A DNA stretch of 64,000 nucleotides, taken from Ligula intestinalis (Eukaryota > Platyhelminthes > Cestoda > Diphyllobothriidea > Diphyllobothriidae). Under the pieces are notes generated by a model. That model ran no database searches, had not been told where the DNA came from, and worked only from the letters and a program-made list of their open reading frames with translations. The stretch spans positions 49,462,455-49,526,454 of the forward strand of contig JAYGXS010000003.1 in NCBI GenBank assembly GCA_036362985.1, read 5' to 3'. Made by a program: the position numbers and the translations under genes. This document shows positions 33,739-45,239 of the stretch, piece by piece; position 1 is the first letter of the stretch; each line of letters starts with the position of its first letter.

Positions 33739-34072
33739 TTTGAGCAAGTACCTAGGCTGTTAGTATGGTGAGTTACAACGTCAATTTATACTTGCAGAGT
33801 ATAACCACCTGCCAATCAGGGATCCCCGTGGGCTAGGACGCAGACTCAGGAGGTGAGGACCCAGGGGGGGGGACATCTACATTCGTTAAATTTAATATTC
33901 AAATATTACCTACTGCGTTTCCTTTTGACACTTAGATCACCTTGCTGCGCAGTGATGGTGGTGGAGTGCCAATGTTGTAGAGAATTTTGTTGGCCGTGCA
34001 TCTGAGTGAACCGAGGAGGTATTCATCCCTCTGCAACGCATTGATGCCCTGCAATGCCGGAAGCAGAGATGT

Positions 34073-34273
34073 ATGGCAGACGGGATAGGAGGCAATACAC
34101 AGATGCCAGAATCCTCAACGTCAAGTGATGGCGGTTTGTCTGTCCCTTCTTTTTCTTCTTGTAATTTACCGGTAGGTGATAATGATACGTGTAAGGAGCA
34201 GCTCAGGGAGTGGGCGATGCCGCGCAAAGTGTCACAGGCCGACATAAAACCTGTGCTGAAAATTGTCCCATAG
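34073..34273 (+). pseudogene. TNP2-like transposase N-terminal fragment (EF copy 1)
   Basis: Reads a serine-rich stretch, then EQLREWAMPRKVSQADIKPV and LKIVP, resembling the segment before the catalytic part of the 45-51 kb transposase relics (for example KLIREWAVRNHIPHKYLREL). Related pieces lie at 40700-40895 (+) and 56271-56008 (-). Domain assignment is tentative. Confidence 0.5.
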
Positions 34274-34640
34274 CTCACTCGTGGCATCCCGCGGGACTCC
34301 AGGACGCTCTTAGGAACAAACAGGCATCTGGACCTCCCTGCGGCCTTCAAAGTCTTGCGCCATTATGTTGGCAAGGAACAGAACAAGGCCGAACCGAACG
34401 TAACAATGGCAAGCGAAGATGACCCCACAACGAACCGGCCGTAGTAGGAGGTAGGGTTACCAGGACCCTCTACCGTGGGGACAAGGCACGACACTAATTG
34501 CTGTTCATGACTTGCCTTGTCATTTTGCCCTCCTTGCCCGCGACCAGAAACCACAGCCCAGTTCTCTAAAAGCGTGCAGGTCCTCACGTCAAGGTCACAT
34601 ACCGTAACTCCAGGGACGTGCGCAGGAGACACACAGTAAG

Positions 34641-35150
34641 ATAGCGTGGAAATGGGCGCGGTGTGCACATGGACCAACCACAAGTGTCACTCCCCCCCCT
34701 CCCCCTACTACCCCATTCACGTGAAGCCAACGCTTGCCGTTTTCTCGTTTTCTCTAACGATGGCTTCTCGTGTGGAGCCTAAAGCCCAGGACAGCAAACT
34801 AATTGATCCGGTGTTCGACACGTCTCCTTTCTTGTCCAAGCAGATACCTGGAACGCGAACTGTCTCACTCATAATAAGTATAGTATAGTGCAAATGGTCA
34901 ACAGTGAGTATATTCACATTGACCTAATTCGGTAGTTAGTTGTCGTATTAAAGGTGAATCTAGAGTAAGTAGGCCGTGTGGACACAGTGAAAGTTCAACT
35001 TCACAGTGACGGCGTGGAGTTGTTTAAGAAGACGCCAATGGCGCCTCGCTAAATGACACCTCGCTAAATGACGCCTCGCTACATCAATTGGTAGGAGGTG
35101 AATAAGGAAAAGACGTCACAGGAGACCCTTGTCTCATAATCGGAGACTGT
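34641..35150. other. No gene recognised; short tandem repeat
   Basis: A 12-14-bp unit (GACGCCTCGCTA-AT and close variants) is repeated three times near 35040-35085. Nothing else seen. Confidence 0.5.
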
Positions 35151-35153
35151 GAT

Positions 35154-35627
35154 TCACCTTAGTTTCTGCAGAAACTCGGTAGAGTTTTGAATGTAAGTTT
35201 TGCAATCCTTCGTTAGTGGGTGGAGTTGACGGAATAGCCACTTAGAGATTTTGTAGTTCGGTGCACCGATAAATGATACTATCGGTCGCAGGCAAACTTC
35301 CGGTTTGCGAACTTTGAGAAATCCGTAGATCTTCGCGATGGTTGCCTCGGATTGTTTCAGGCAATTTTTGATATCGCCTGATAGTCGTTTCGTCCCTGTA
35401 AGTCGTTTTAGCAATTTGTCAATAGATGATATTTGCTTCGTGGTAGGATCTGTGGGAAGAGGCATATAGGTTGAGCTATCTTCTAATAGTGACAGTGTTT
35501 TCCGCTTCTGGTTTGATTCGTTCAAGATAGCAGTTAAGTCTCCTATGTCTGCGGAAAGTAAAATAATCTTTACATCAATTTTCAAGTCCTTAAGTGTTTC
35601 CGGCAACAGTGGCTTACGTAGGTCCAC
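35154..35627 (-). pseudogene. Penelope-like RT fingers fragment
   Basis: 157 residues open but only the first part of the RT: LLSADIGDLTAIL (LPADKGG in better copies), KIYGFLKVRKPEV, IGAPNYKISKWLFRQLHPLT. The palm with catalytic aspartates is absent, cut near 35154. Closest to the 4-6 kb PLE. Several motif residues are changed (LPKIHK is FLKVRK), so it is decaying. Confidence 0.8.
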
Positions 35628-35639
35628 TCATTAATCCCC

Positions 35640-36140
35640 ACCCCCTGTATGTTTTCTACGAAAACGGTGGCTATATGGTTTTATGGCTGGGAAAGTAGCA
35701 AAGGCAGTGGAATATACTTCAATAAATGCTAGATGCATTTTTATTTTACTGTACTTAGAAGTGTTGTTGATGTATGCCTGAAGATTTTCCTAATCTGCAT
35801 TATCGTTTAACTTATTGCGAAAAAAACCCGATTATAAAATTGCAGGTTTCTTGAAATTCCCGAAATATTGAAATGGTGGTTAGGAGGTTGTCTACTTCAA
35901 CTTACCTGCAGTCAAACTTACCGTTCTGCAGTTAGATTAGCATAGTCCGCGGCGTGAAGCGCCGCACACACCTTCAATTTACATGCGGAACAACCTGCTC
36001 CCAACGGCCGTGGGAAGCAACTTCGACTACATTTTTTTCATTTACACTTACTTCTATAAATTTCCTTCTCTGCCTATCCTATTTCCACACCTCCGAAAAC
36101 TTCATAACCACCGCTTTTGTAGGAAAAAATGCTGGCACTA
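35640..36140. other. No gene recognised
   Basis: Lies between two PLE pieces and is probably an insertion or rearranged spacer; no motif seen. Confidence 0.4.
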
Positions 36141-36143
36141 GGG

Positions 36144-36788
36144 TTATATGAGTGGGCCGACATGAGCTACTTTTGCCGTGTTTTCCTCAGAGGATAGAGA
36201 AAAAAACTGATTCTGATCCTTTAAGGCTTGGACACTACTGTTTTGGACTGTAAACTGATCATCGTCATTGAAATCTCCTGTTAATAGGACAGGCTCCAAG
36301 CTGGCTGGGGTGTCCAAGTAATACGAATCCCAGTGGTTGTATTTCACTCCTTTTGAAAATACATTCTCCTCCGATGCTCTAAGGGTTCTGGAAGACAGGT
36401 TCACATCTTTTGCTTCCGACTGTTGGTTTGTACAAGCTGGGTGAGAATTCGTCTTCCATTTTTTATATTGAAGCATATTTTTATTTTTTCTTTTCAATTC
36501 TGATACGTGGGCAATTGTTTCACTTAGAGATTCACGTAAGTGTAAGGCGAGATTATTTCGACAAAATTGTATAGATTGTTCCTTGACAGAATGGAATATT
36601 TGGAGTCGATAATGAGCATCCATTATAAATGCTTCGGAAATGCTTTTCCGTAACGAAATGCGATCTGATACCCAAGGAGAGATTTGACAACAGGCTTCAC
36701 ACGTACAGATTTTGGTAAAATTTTCATTTTTCGGCACTTGTTGAGAAATGCTAATTGTTCTCGCGTTAAACTTTCGCGAATACCTCAT
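36144..36788 (-). pseudogene. Probable PLE N-terminal region
   Basis: 214 open residues. KDVNLSSRTLRASEENVFSK followed by G-KYNHWDS resembles the conserved strand VxNLSxRxLxxxExxVLSKG found upstream of the RT in PLEs. The region before it is rich in Lys/Gln/Ser (SELKRKNKNMLQYKKW). Same strand as, and upstream of, the RT piece at 35154-35627, so both may belong to one broken copy. A host gene cannot be fully excluded. Confidence 0.6.
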
Positions 36789-36789
36789 T

Positions 36790-37900
36790 TTTCCCAGTCC
36801 AGCCTCGAGCAGAAGAAGAACAAAGAAATTGCTTTCTATTTCACGGAGCCCTTAGCTCAGTTATGGAAGCAGTAAACGACACCTCGGTCTATGAGCATGG
36901 CAACAACCATGTCTGTACAGACAATTCAGGTTAAGCAGACACCTGCGTGGTTTTAATTTTGAGCTCTTATTATGGAACTTCCTAACTGGGGTTCCTTCAC
37001 TGAAAACAGATGGCCTCCGTCAATAATTGGATTATAAAGCGTATTACTGCCTACGATGTTCTGTCCTATAAACTCAACGCAACTGAAGCAAGCGCTGTAT
37101 AGGATTACACATGGGAGAAAAATCCAGCACGCACACGAATCTCAAGTATTCGTGGTCACAACTGAACCGGGCTTAAAAGTATCCCACCTTTCAAACACTC
37201 TCTCATAAATAATTAACATATGGAAATATGTGTCAGTAAAGCCATTGGCAGTGCGTTTCAGGTACGGATTTGATTGCCCTTGGGTCTGTGGACATGAAAG
37301 GCTCCCAGCAAAGGTAAATCATCAAAGGGCAGAATTACCAACCGAAAGTTCACGTCACGAATATCAGGCATTTCAGTCCCTGCCGTTCGCTGGGATATTG
37401 ATTGAAATCCCATACTATATTCGACGTGTTAAATGTATATTTACGGTCATAAGCTTGTTGGAGTATCTGACGACAATGATAAAACCGAGGTTTTCATACC
37501 GTATGCATAATTATGCCTCTAAGAACGATAATGCCACCACCAATAATATATCGACAGTAGCGCCATATCAAAGTCAAATCCTAAAAAGTTCATCTTCAGC
37601 TCGGCGGAAAGGTGCCCTTGATTAGCCATCGAGGTGCAAACGCAAGATACCACCTAGAAGTCAGAGTTAAATCCTGCCAGCAAGCATCACTTCCGCCTAC
37701 AGCGTTCTACCCCGTGGACTCGACAGAAATACAACGGGCATAAATTGACACGACGGTGTGGCTGGGTAAAGAGTTGTCACTGTAGGAGCCGCTCGCACCC
37801 CCGTCCCGAATAAATGCCCTGGGGATACCTACTTTCTCTAGCTTTGACATCGCTTTCCGATATCGATATATTCATTGGCTGTACTCACCCCAATTCACGG
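36790..37900. other. No gene recognised
   Basis: One ORF of 131 codons (37230-37625) without recognisable motifs. Confidence 0.35.
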
Positions 37901-39469
37901 CCTAATGTACACATCTGAATGTCTAGGTGGAAATAATTCATCGAAGTTCTGCGCATGTAGTGCACTAACAGGCGTACATCCTAACGCGATAGCATTACGG
38001 GACATACCCCATCGATGTTTTGCACTGTTAATGCACCAAAAATCTTACGTTCGAAGGATATGGAACGCAGTGACCACCCACGGCAACAAGGGATGAAAGT
38101 GGTACACTATATAATTCAGAAAACTGGGATCGCCAAAAGATGGATGTCATAAAATATAGAGAAAGAATGCGCTATTGCAGTTTATACGTTTGACTGACAT
38201 GGTCGGTATGCTTGCGTACTTTACGGTACGTGTTTTGACTTTAAGCCAGGTTCCGCGAGGGCGGGCTTGAGCATGGTGTGGACCGCCTTCTTCATATCCG
38301 CCCCATATGCGTGGTGCTCCGTAGTCCTCATCCGAAAGACACCGACATAACTAGTTACTTAATCCCTAATAGCAAAATGGCCACAAATTATCACAAATGC
38401 ACCAATATTTTGTACGAAAATGGTACTCGAACCTGTACGAAAGTTCGTATCTTATAATTCATGTTGACTGCAGGACGTTTTCCTCCTTCAACCCCCCCCC
38501 CCCACTTTGCACGACATGTCGCGTAGCACTTTTCTGGAATCCCTTTCCGAATATTGAAATACTTTATTGCATATAAAGTATTCAAAAAATAAGCGAGCAC
38601 AAAAACTGGCATCTGCGTCTGGGCCCCCCGACGGGCCCGTTTTCGGCTGCCGTTCCTCTAAAATAGAAGAAAGGAGGAAGGCTATAGTCTGTACATGAAG
38701 TTATTCTATGCTTACCAGTTGTTGGCGTTGACTTACTAGTAGGTGCTTTTTCACCACCGGTCTTACTCCCCCGCTTCAGGTGCCTATCGTAGGCCCTCTT
38801 AAAGGATCATTCAAAAGTCTCATCTAGGCAAAGATTTTCAATTAGTCGGGAGTTATTGCCTCTCTTATAAGCCTCTGACCGAAGGAAAGTCAGAGAAAAA
38901 GCAGTAAATATTCCGCAGAATTACATTGTACGCTTCCGTGCGGAAGAATGAATGCTTTCTCGCTTACGGCCATAGAACGTGAGATCACTGGTAGAGCTGT
39001 CAGTAAAAAGATTTTGGAAAACCCTTTCTCATGTATGCGGGAACGTTGTCAGTGGCCATCGGCGCAATGTACATCGTCTGCTAATGTAGGTTTATTGAAC
39101 TGAGTCACTTACCATCTATTGCGGGTAAACCGGCGAAGATGAGGCCTCTTAAACTCCCGAAGGAAGGCCAAGGTTGCCATTTGGGTAACAATAAGTCCCT
39201 GTGTAGCGGGCAAGGATTCGACAGCTGTATTCTGTTGGCCTGCAAGTAAGTGGTTCATTTCATATAAATTGAGGCGCCTAACGTACAGTAGTGCGTATGT
39301 TCGGTTGTGATGCAAGTTCCGCCGTTCATACTTCCCTGCAAGGTTGAATTGGGCCAGCAGGCGAATACTGAACGTAGGCTTGAGGAGGCTTTTGACGAAG
39401 TCTACGAATCGTCTCCAGCCCTCTGTACGAAGGCAGGCAACCTACATGGGCAATTGGCCTAACAACGCG

Positions 39470-39890
39470 ACGTCTGGAGAAGACAATACGCAAGCATATG
39501 CCGGCATGGCTCAGCAAAGGAGAGAATAGACTGATCTCAAGCTCAATCCTTGCCCACCTAATTGATACGAAGCACCAAGTGGACGCAAGAGAAGCCTTTC
39601 GGGTCATATACTACACACCAACACACTACTCCGAACGCCTGCGCAAGCGGGTGTTAGCCACAGCAGAGGCAGTGGCAATTAGGTGAGAAAAACCCAGTCT
39701 CTGCTGTCAAAAGGCGCTGGTACAAGCAATCTGTCTCTCTTGGCCGACTGCACGCGGAAATCCCATGGCTCCTGAAGCCACATCGTCCGAAAACACACAA
39801 GACGAAGCCACAGAGAATAGAAAAATGCAAGCTACGCGGCTGACATACAGATCTCAACTCTCTGAGCATCGCAACCAACATCCTACACGC
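39470..39890 (+). pseudogene. Penelope-like GIY-YIG C-terminal fragment
   Basis: LEKTIRKHMPAWLSKGENRL, SSSILAHLIDTKHQVDAREA and RVLATAEAVAIR match the end of the 26.9-27.2 kb PLE. The GIY and YIG strands themselves are missing. After a stop near 39687 a degraded extension follows to about 39890. Confidence 0.75.
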
Positions 39891-40044
39891 GCAGGCGGCC
39901 GCATTCAGGAGACGAGGGAAAACCGAGATGCTTAATTACACTCGCACACCCATTAACCCCCTTCCTTTCCCCCCCCCCAACCTGACGAGTATAAAAACGC
40001 TACAATTAACTGACCATTTTTTATCCCCTATGTCATTTACCGCC

Positions 40045-40374
40045 TTATGATGAATGACAGAAAACAATTGTTTGCCAATACCACTTTTCAATCGTAAAAT
40101 GAGAATTTTCGCATAATTGAAAATAATATAGCAGAAATCTTAGCACCTGCTGCCAATAGTCGTTGTCTTCGAGTTTCTTCTCAAACGCATCCACTTCCCC
40201 CACGGTAAGCGTGGACGACGCTACGGGGCATACTACTTCAAAGGGCGTCATCTTAAGCGCTGGTGTTGTAAACCATTCGACAGCTTCATCCAACGCAGCC
40301 AGTCGGCCTTTCACAGCAGTAAGTTTGCCTTGAATGGCAGTGAAGCTGTCGACAAGGCGAGTCTCCATGTTCAA
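40045..40374 (-). pseudogene. Accessory-gene fragment in EF copy 2
   Basis: Open for 109 codons: NMETRLVDSFTAIQGKLTAV, ALKMTPFEVVCPVAS, EVDAFEKKLEDNDYWQQV. The last part parallels FETFEERLLDANYWQQAV of the intact gene at 53679, where an intron follows exactly after that point; here the frame runs into AT-rich sequence, consistent with an intron whose next exon is gone. Confidence 0.6.
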
Positions 40375-40431
40375 AATGACGGCTAAAAAAAGCTATAAAA
40401 GTAAACGGAAATGCTTAAAACCACCTGCCAA

Positions 40432-40895
40432 TCAGGGCTCCCCGTGGCCTGGGTGGGACGTGGACTCTGGAGAGAAGGATCCACGGGGGTGACATCTACA
40501 GTTGTTAAATTTAACCTTTCGAACATTACATGCTACGCGGCCCGTTGACACTTCCATCACCTTGCTATGCAGTGATGGTGGTGGAGAGCCAAGGTCCTGG
40601 AGAAATTTGTCGGCTGTGGATCTGAGTGAAGCAAGGAGGTATTCATCCCCCTGGAACGCATTGATATCCTGCAATGACGGAAGCAGATGCGTTTGGCAGG
40701 TGGCAGGTGGGAGGCAATACACAGACGCCGGAATCCTAAATATCAAAGGATGGCGGTTTGTCTATCCCTGCTTCTTCTTGTTCTTCTTGTAGTTTACCGG
40801 TAGGTGATACTGATACGTGTAAGGAGCAGCTCAGGAAGGGGGCGGTGACGCGCAGGCCGACATAAAACCTGTGCTGAAAATTGTCCCATAGCTCA
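40432..40895. pseudogene. Divergent coding remnants in EF copy 2
   Basis: On minus (40746-40432) INAFQGDEYLLASLRSTADK and LGSPPPSLHSKV; the matching stretch of copy 1 (34060-33930) reads INALQRDEYLLGSLRCTANK and IGTPPPSLRSKV, so conserved positions fall as expected for protein. On + (40700-40895) lies the transposase N-terminal-like piece, frameshifted relative to copy 1. Confidence 0.5.
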
Positions 40896-41639
40896 CTCGT
40901 GGAAGCTGGCGGGACCCCAGGACGCTCTTAGGAACTAACAGGCATTTGGACATGTCTGCGGCCTACAAAATCTTGCACCATTACGTTGGCAAAGAACAGA
41001 ACAAGGCCGAACAGAACGTAACAATGGCAAGCAAAGATGACCCCACAACGAACCGGCCGAAAGAGGAGGCAGGGTTACCAGGACCCTCTACCGTGGGGAC
41101 AAGGCACGACATTAATTGCTGTCAACGACGCGCCCTGGTATTTTGCTGTCCGTACCCGCGACCAGAAACCAGAGCCAAGTCCTCTAAAAGGGCGCAGACT
41201 GCCGCGTAAAGGTCACACGCCGTAACAGAATTCACGTAGCACAGCGGAATTTATGACATGGAAGGCAACAGAACTTAGAATGTTTCCGTTGTATGCAGGC
41301 TTTTAGCCCTAAAGGGACCAATAAACTATGACTTTTACATGCACTTCATGTAACTCGCGATGGTAGGCACAGTACTAACTGTAGCTGTAAATTCTAACCA
41401 TATCATTACACAGAGGAGCAAGTTCGTGAAGCTCTTCAATGAACGTTTGCTAGCTTTTTAAGGGGAGCGGAATATAGTGTATAACTATGTAGAGAAAGCA
41501 CGTTGGGAAAGATGGTTCATGCGGTGCATTTTCGAAGCTGGAGCCCCACTTCGTCTTCAAACGTGAAGAAAAGTGAATGGGCCAAAAAGAGGGTAGCAAC
41601 TAATATCGAAAGTGCGTGGGAAAATCAATAACGCCGTGG

Positions 41640-43340
41640 CGTGACGCTTGCGTCAGTACCTTGTTGCTGTGTCTTTCATTCCCTTTGGATTGGCTCGCGT
41701 CTTGCCCACTTGAGCTTGATGCTTCGGTACGACGATGCTAACTCAGTGTACCTGTTTATACACTGTGCGTCCGAGTGCATGGCTTCGAGAAATTCGCGGC
41801 CTTTCTTGTATGGACAAGAGCCAACAATGCGGGTGACGTCCCATCCAAATTAGTGTTCGGTTTCCTATGTGTGCATGGCGACTTCAGACGAGGGATATCG
41901 CCCCTTTACCACTCGTTGATGTTCTCTTAAGCGTGTGGAGGCTGATCTTTTTGTCTGTCCGCAATAAACGGCATTGCAGCCGCCACAAGAGATCTTGTAG
42001 ATGACTTCTTTTCTGTCCAAGTAGCCAACCCTATCCTTAGGGTGTACGAGCCGATTTCGTAGGGTATTCGTCGGTTTGTGCGCCACGTGGATTTGATGCT
42101 TTCTAAGGTGTCTTTCGACAAGTTCGGACACGTTCCTATTATATGGAAGCGTTAACCATTTTTCGGATTGGCCGCCTGATCGGGATAATCTAGTTCTTTT
42201 TCCTTTAGCTTTGATTGTTGTCGTCTTATGCATCGACGCACGAACTATCTGGGGTAACCGTTTTTGAAAACAAGTTGACCAGGTAATTCAGTTTGGCTTG
42301 GTAGAGTTCAGGATTAGAACAATGTGTTCTTGCTCGGTTGACTAGGGTGGTAACAGCACTCAGTTTTTGGGCAACAGGGTGGTTGCTCTCGTAATGTAGG
42401 ATGACATCTGCGTGCGTTTTCTTGCGGTTGTGAGATACGACGTGGTCCAACCGGATAATAGACGAGAGAATGTATCCCTACATTTGATAGTATAAGGCGT
42501 GAAAGGCCACAATGTCAGGGAGAATTTACTAAGGTAGGAACAAGCGTCGAATGTAAGTAACATACAAGTGACTTCCAGACGAGTGCAGGCCAGCCATGAA
42601 TGAGCCGGAGTACCGGGAGTCTGCAACCGAACAGTGAGTCGTCGGCTCTGGAAGTGAATGAGCGTAAGCAAATCGTCCGCATCTCGGGCACTGGTCTAAC
42701 CTTGAGAAGTGGTTGGCTAGTGAGACTAGGCCGCCTTGAGAAAGCCAAACAGGAGTGACCTTGAACGGAGGCCTTTACTATGGTGTCTTGCGGACGCGTG
42801 GTGGTCACGCCAGACATGACCTATTCCGCGCGGCGTACGAGGAAAGCATGACTAAGAAAGGGGGTTGCTACGCGGTAAACTGATGTTTGGAATGTCTCGT
42901 CAGTATTCCGCTGTACTAGGACGTCGAGGAATGGGAGTTTGCTGTCAACTTCTTTTTCGAGCGTAAACGTGATGCCTGGCATCGTTGAGTAGATAACGTT
43001 GTGCAGTATTTCGAGTTTCTCCCTTTTAACAATGACAAACGTGTCATCGACATATCGTACCCAAAACTTAGGGTTCACTAGTGGCAGGGCCATGGTTTAA
43101 AATATTTGCATTGTGAATTCAGCTAAAAAGCCAGAAATGGCTGACCCCATCGGAGCTCCTTTAATCTGTTGATAATGTTGTTGTGCGAAGGAAAAATTAG
43201 TCTCAAGGCCGAGATCCAAGAGTTCAAGCAGGGTAGATACAGAAAAGTCAACATCGTGGGAATTAAGTAGTTCTTCTGTGTATTGCCTAGCCAAATCCAA
43301 TGGTATCGACGTGAAGAGAGAGAGACGACATCAAAAGATA
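41640..43340 (-). pseudogene. Penelope-like element (RT end, linker, GIY-YIG), split by LTR-A
   Basis: From 43300 down on minus: LDLARQYTEELLNS, QIKGAPMGSAISGFLAEF, a stop near 43100 (MQIF, stop, TMALP), then WVRYVDDTFVIVKR with the catalytic YVDD. After SVYR the frame is cut by LTR-A (42871-42429) and resumes as RKKTHADVILHYES, CSNPELYQAKLNYLVNLF. The GIY-YIG region is in 42233-41865 (EVIYKISCGGCNAVYCGQTK, STRLREHQ), followed by two stops and VGSCPYKKGREFLEAMHSDA. Same lineage as the 4-6 kb PLE. RT fingers are missing. Confidence 0.88.
42429..42871 (+). mobile_element. Solo LTR, family LTR-A, inserted in PLE
   Basis: TGTGAGATACG...GGGTTGCTAC, 443 bp, flanked by GCGGT (42424-42428 and 42872-42876). 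Removing it with one GCGGT rejoins the PLE frame at SVYR/KK. Similar over its whole length to 13828-14283. Confidence 0.85.
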
Positions 43341-43453
43341 CCTAATCAACCGAGCAAGAACACATTGTTCTAATCCTGAACTCTACCAAGCCAAACTGAA
43401 TTACCTGGTCAACTTGTTTTCAAAAACGGTTACCCCAGATAGTTCGTGCGTCG

Positions 43454-44050
43454 ATGCATAAGACGACAACAATCAAAGCTAAAGGAAAAAGAACTAGATT
43501 ATCCCGATCAGGCGGCCAATCCGAAAAATGGTTAACGCTTCCATATAATAGGAACGTGTCCGAACTTGTCGAAAGACACCTTAGAAAGCATCAAATCCAC
43601 GTGGCGCACAAACCGACGAATACCCTACGAAATCGGCTCGTACACCCTAAGGATAGGGTTGGCTACTTGGACAGAAAAGAAGTCATCTACAAGATCTCTT
43701 GTGGCGGCTGCAATGCCGTTTATTGCGGACAGACAAAAAGATCAGCCTCCACACGCTTACGAGAACATCAATGAGTGGTAAAGGGGCGATATCCCTCGTC
43801 TGAAGTCGCCATGCACACATAGGAAACCGAACACTAATTTGGATGGGACGTCACCCGCATTGTTGGCTCTTGTCCATACAAGAAAGGCCGCGAATTTCTC
43901 GAAGCCATGCACTCGGACGCACAGTGTATAAACAGGTACACTGAGTTAGCATCGTCGTACCGAAACATCAAGCTCAAGTGGGCAAGACGCGAGCCAATCC
44001 AAAGGGAATGAAAGACACAGCAACAAGGTACTGACGCAAGCGTCACGCCA
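43454..44050 (+). pseudogene. Duplicate PLE GIY-YIG C-terminus (right arm)
   Basis: 106 open residues identical to the left-arm copy, then a new stop (CAA TGA for CAACGA) in the LREHQ-R position, plus the two older stops shared with the left arm. Confidence 0.85.
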
Positions 44051-44463
44051 CGGCGTTATTGATTTTCCCACGCACTTTCGATATTAGTTGCTACCCTCTT
44101 TTTGGCCTATTCACTTTTCTTTACGTTTAAAGACGAAGTGGGGCTCCAGCTTCGAAAATGCACCGCATGAACCATCTTTCCCAACGTGCTTTCTCTACAT
44201 AGTTATACACTATATTCCGCTCCCCGTAAAAAGCTAGCAAACGTTCATTGAAGAGCTTCACGAACTTGCTCCTGTGTGTAAACGTGCTTTCTCTACATAG
44301 TTATACACTATATTCCGCTCCCCTTTAAAAGCTAGCAAACGTTCATTGAAGAGCTTCACGAACTTGCTCCTCTGTGTAATGGTATGGTTAGAATGCCCAG
44401 CTGCAGTTAGTACTGTGCCTACCATCTCGAGTTACATGAAGTACATGTAAAAGTCATAAAGTC

Positions 44464-45235
44464 ATGGAAAAGTCGTAAAAGGCAGACGCACGAGAGTATG
44501 GGCTCGCACGCCCACCAGCGAACGCGTATGCACACTTTGACGCCTGAGCCAGTTCCGAAAGGTCAATCAATGTATGGCGTACGCATATACCTTCAGAAAG
44601 ACGCACTTGACTAAAACCAATCAGCGAACTGCTAACAACGCTGTGCATCTGCTGCATTAGCGCGAGGACGCTAAGAAATTTCCATCAGGGAATATCTCTT
44701 TCAACCCTGCGTTCGATAAGTCATTCGGTTTCATGCTTCCATTTCAACCTACAATCCATTATATCAGTTCAGTTTAGTTTTATTGGGGAAATTTAGGTAA
44801 ATACCTTTGAACTCCCTCTTAGTACATAGCTATCACGCAGAACATGTGGCGTTGCCAGTAATGGAACTGCGGTACAGGAGGCAGACAGTAAAAAACTCCT
44901 TAAGCATCATTCATAAGTTTAGTTTTGAATGCCATTTGTGGGATTTTAAGGCGAAAAACTGTCGTCTGGGGGGGGGGGGCAAGGGAACATGTAAATCGGA
45001 TGTCCTGCTGCTGAAAGTGTTTGGAGCATGTCAGGAGGAGGCCATCGTGGTTGTTCAATATCCTAATGGTCACACGGGGAGATGACTGCGGTGGTCACGG
45101 TGTCGGAGAATTGCCCATCGTATGTCCATGCGAACCAGAGGACGAAACTTGCAATCAGTTATTCTAAACAAACATATTACTAAAAAGTAGCAAGCAGTAT
45201 GTTTTTAACAAAAGTTAGACTGCAATATAATTAGC
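44464..45235. other. No gene recognised
   Basis: No motif-bearing ORF; a run of ten G near 44969-44979. Confidence 0.4.
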
Positions 45236-45239
45236 TCGC

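Larger units (their letters stand above)
33031..33798. mobile_element. Foldback element with two hammerheads
   Basis: Inserted in EF copy 1: EF copy 2 is uninterrupted here (CGGAAATGCTT joined to AACCACCTGCC). CTTGCAGA occurs at both borders (33028-33035, 33791-33798), a possible 8-bp TSD. Inverted arms of about 260 bp lie at about 33193-33453 and 33540-33800, plus an extra partial unit at 33040-33185 in the arm-1 orientation. Each long arm contains a hammerhead. No ORF. Best read as a non-autonomous, ribozyme-bearing element mobilised by PLE-type machinery; the mobilising partner is inference. Confidence 0.8.
24590..34640 (+). repeat. Dispersed element EF, copy 1, with nested insertions
   Basis: Parts 24590-25099, 25621-25797, 32280-33030 and 33799-34640 together match the second copy (37905-41240) in order. 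The breaks are filled by LTR-B (25100-25620), a PLE and the Ty3/gypsy element (about 25797-32214) and a hammerhead foldback (33031-33798). EF includes degraded coding pieces on both strands resembling the TNP2-like transposase N-terminus and its accessory gene, so it is probably a relic DNA transposon; that part is inference. Confidence 0.7.
37905..41240 (+). repeat. Dispersed element EF, copy 2
   Basis: Same order as copy 1: GCATTACGGGACATA, CCAGGTTCCGCGAGG, GCGTGGTGCTCCGTAGTC, ACTTTATTGCATATAAAGTATT, GTCCCTGTGTAG, CTGTATTCTGTTGGCCTGCAAGTAAG and the 40.4-41.2 kb block. Interrupted only by a PLE fragment between about 39265 and 40150. A reading frame around CSALTGVHPNAIALRDIP and FALLMHQKSYV is kept in both copies (38 kb; 24.7 kb with stops), hinting at former coding; the protein is not recognised. 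Confidence 0.7.
41327..44458. repeat. Large inverted duplication of a PLE 3' end
   Basis: Left arm 41327-42346 and right arm 43341-44458 are near-identical reverse complements around a spacer of about 1 kb. The right arm is longer because of a 99-bp tandem duplication (44184-44282, 44283-44381). Each arm carries a PLE GIY-YIG C-terminus and 3' end, the left on -, the right on +. Both arms share the same two stops after EVAMHT, so decay came before duplication. Confidence 0.9.
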
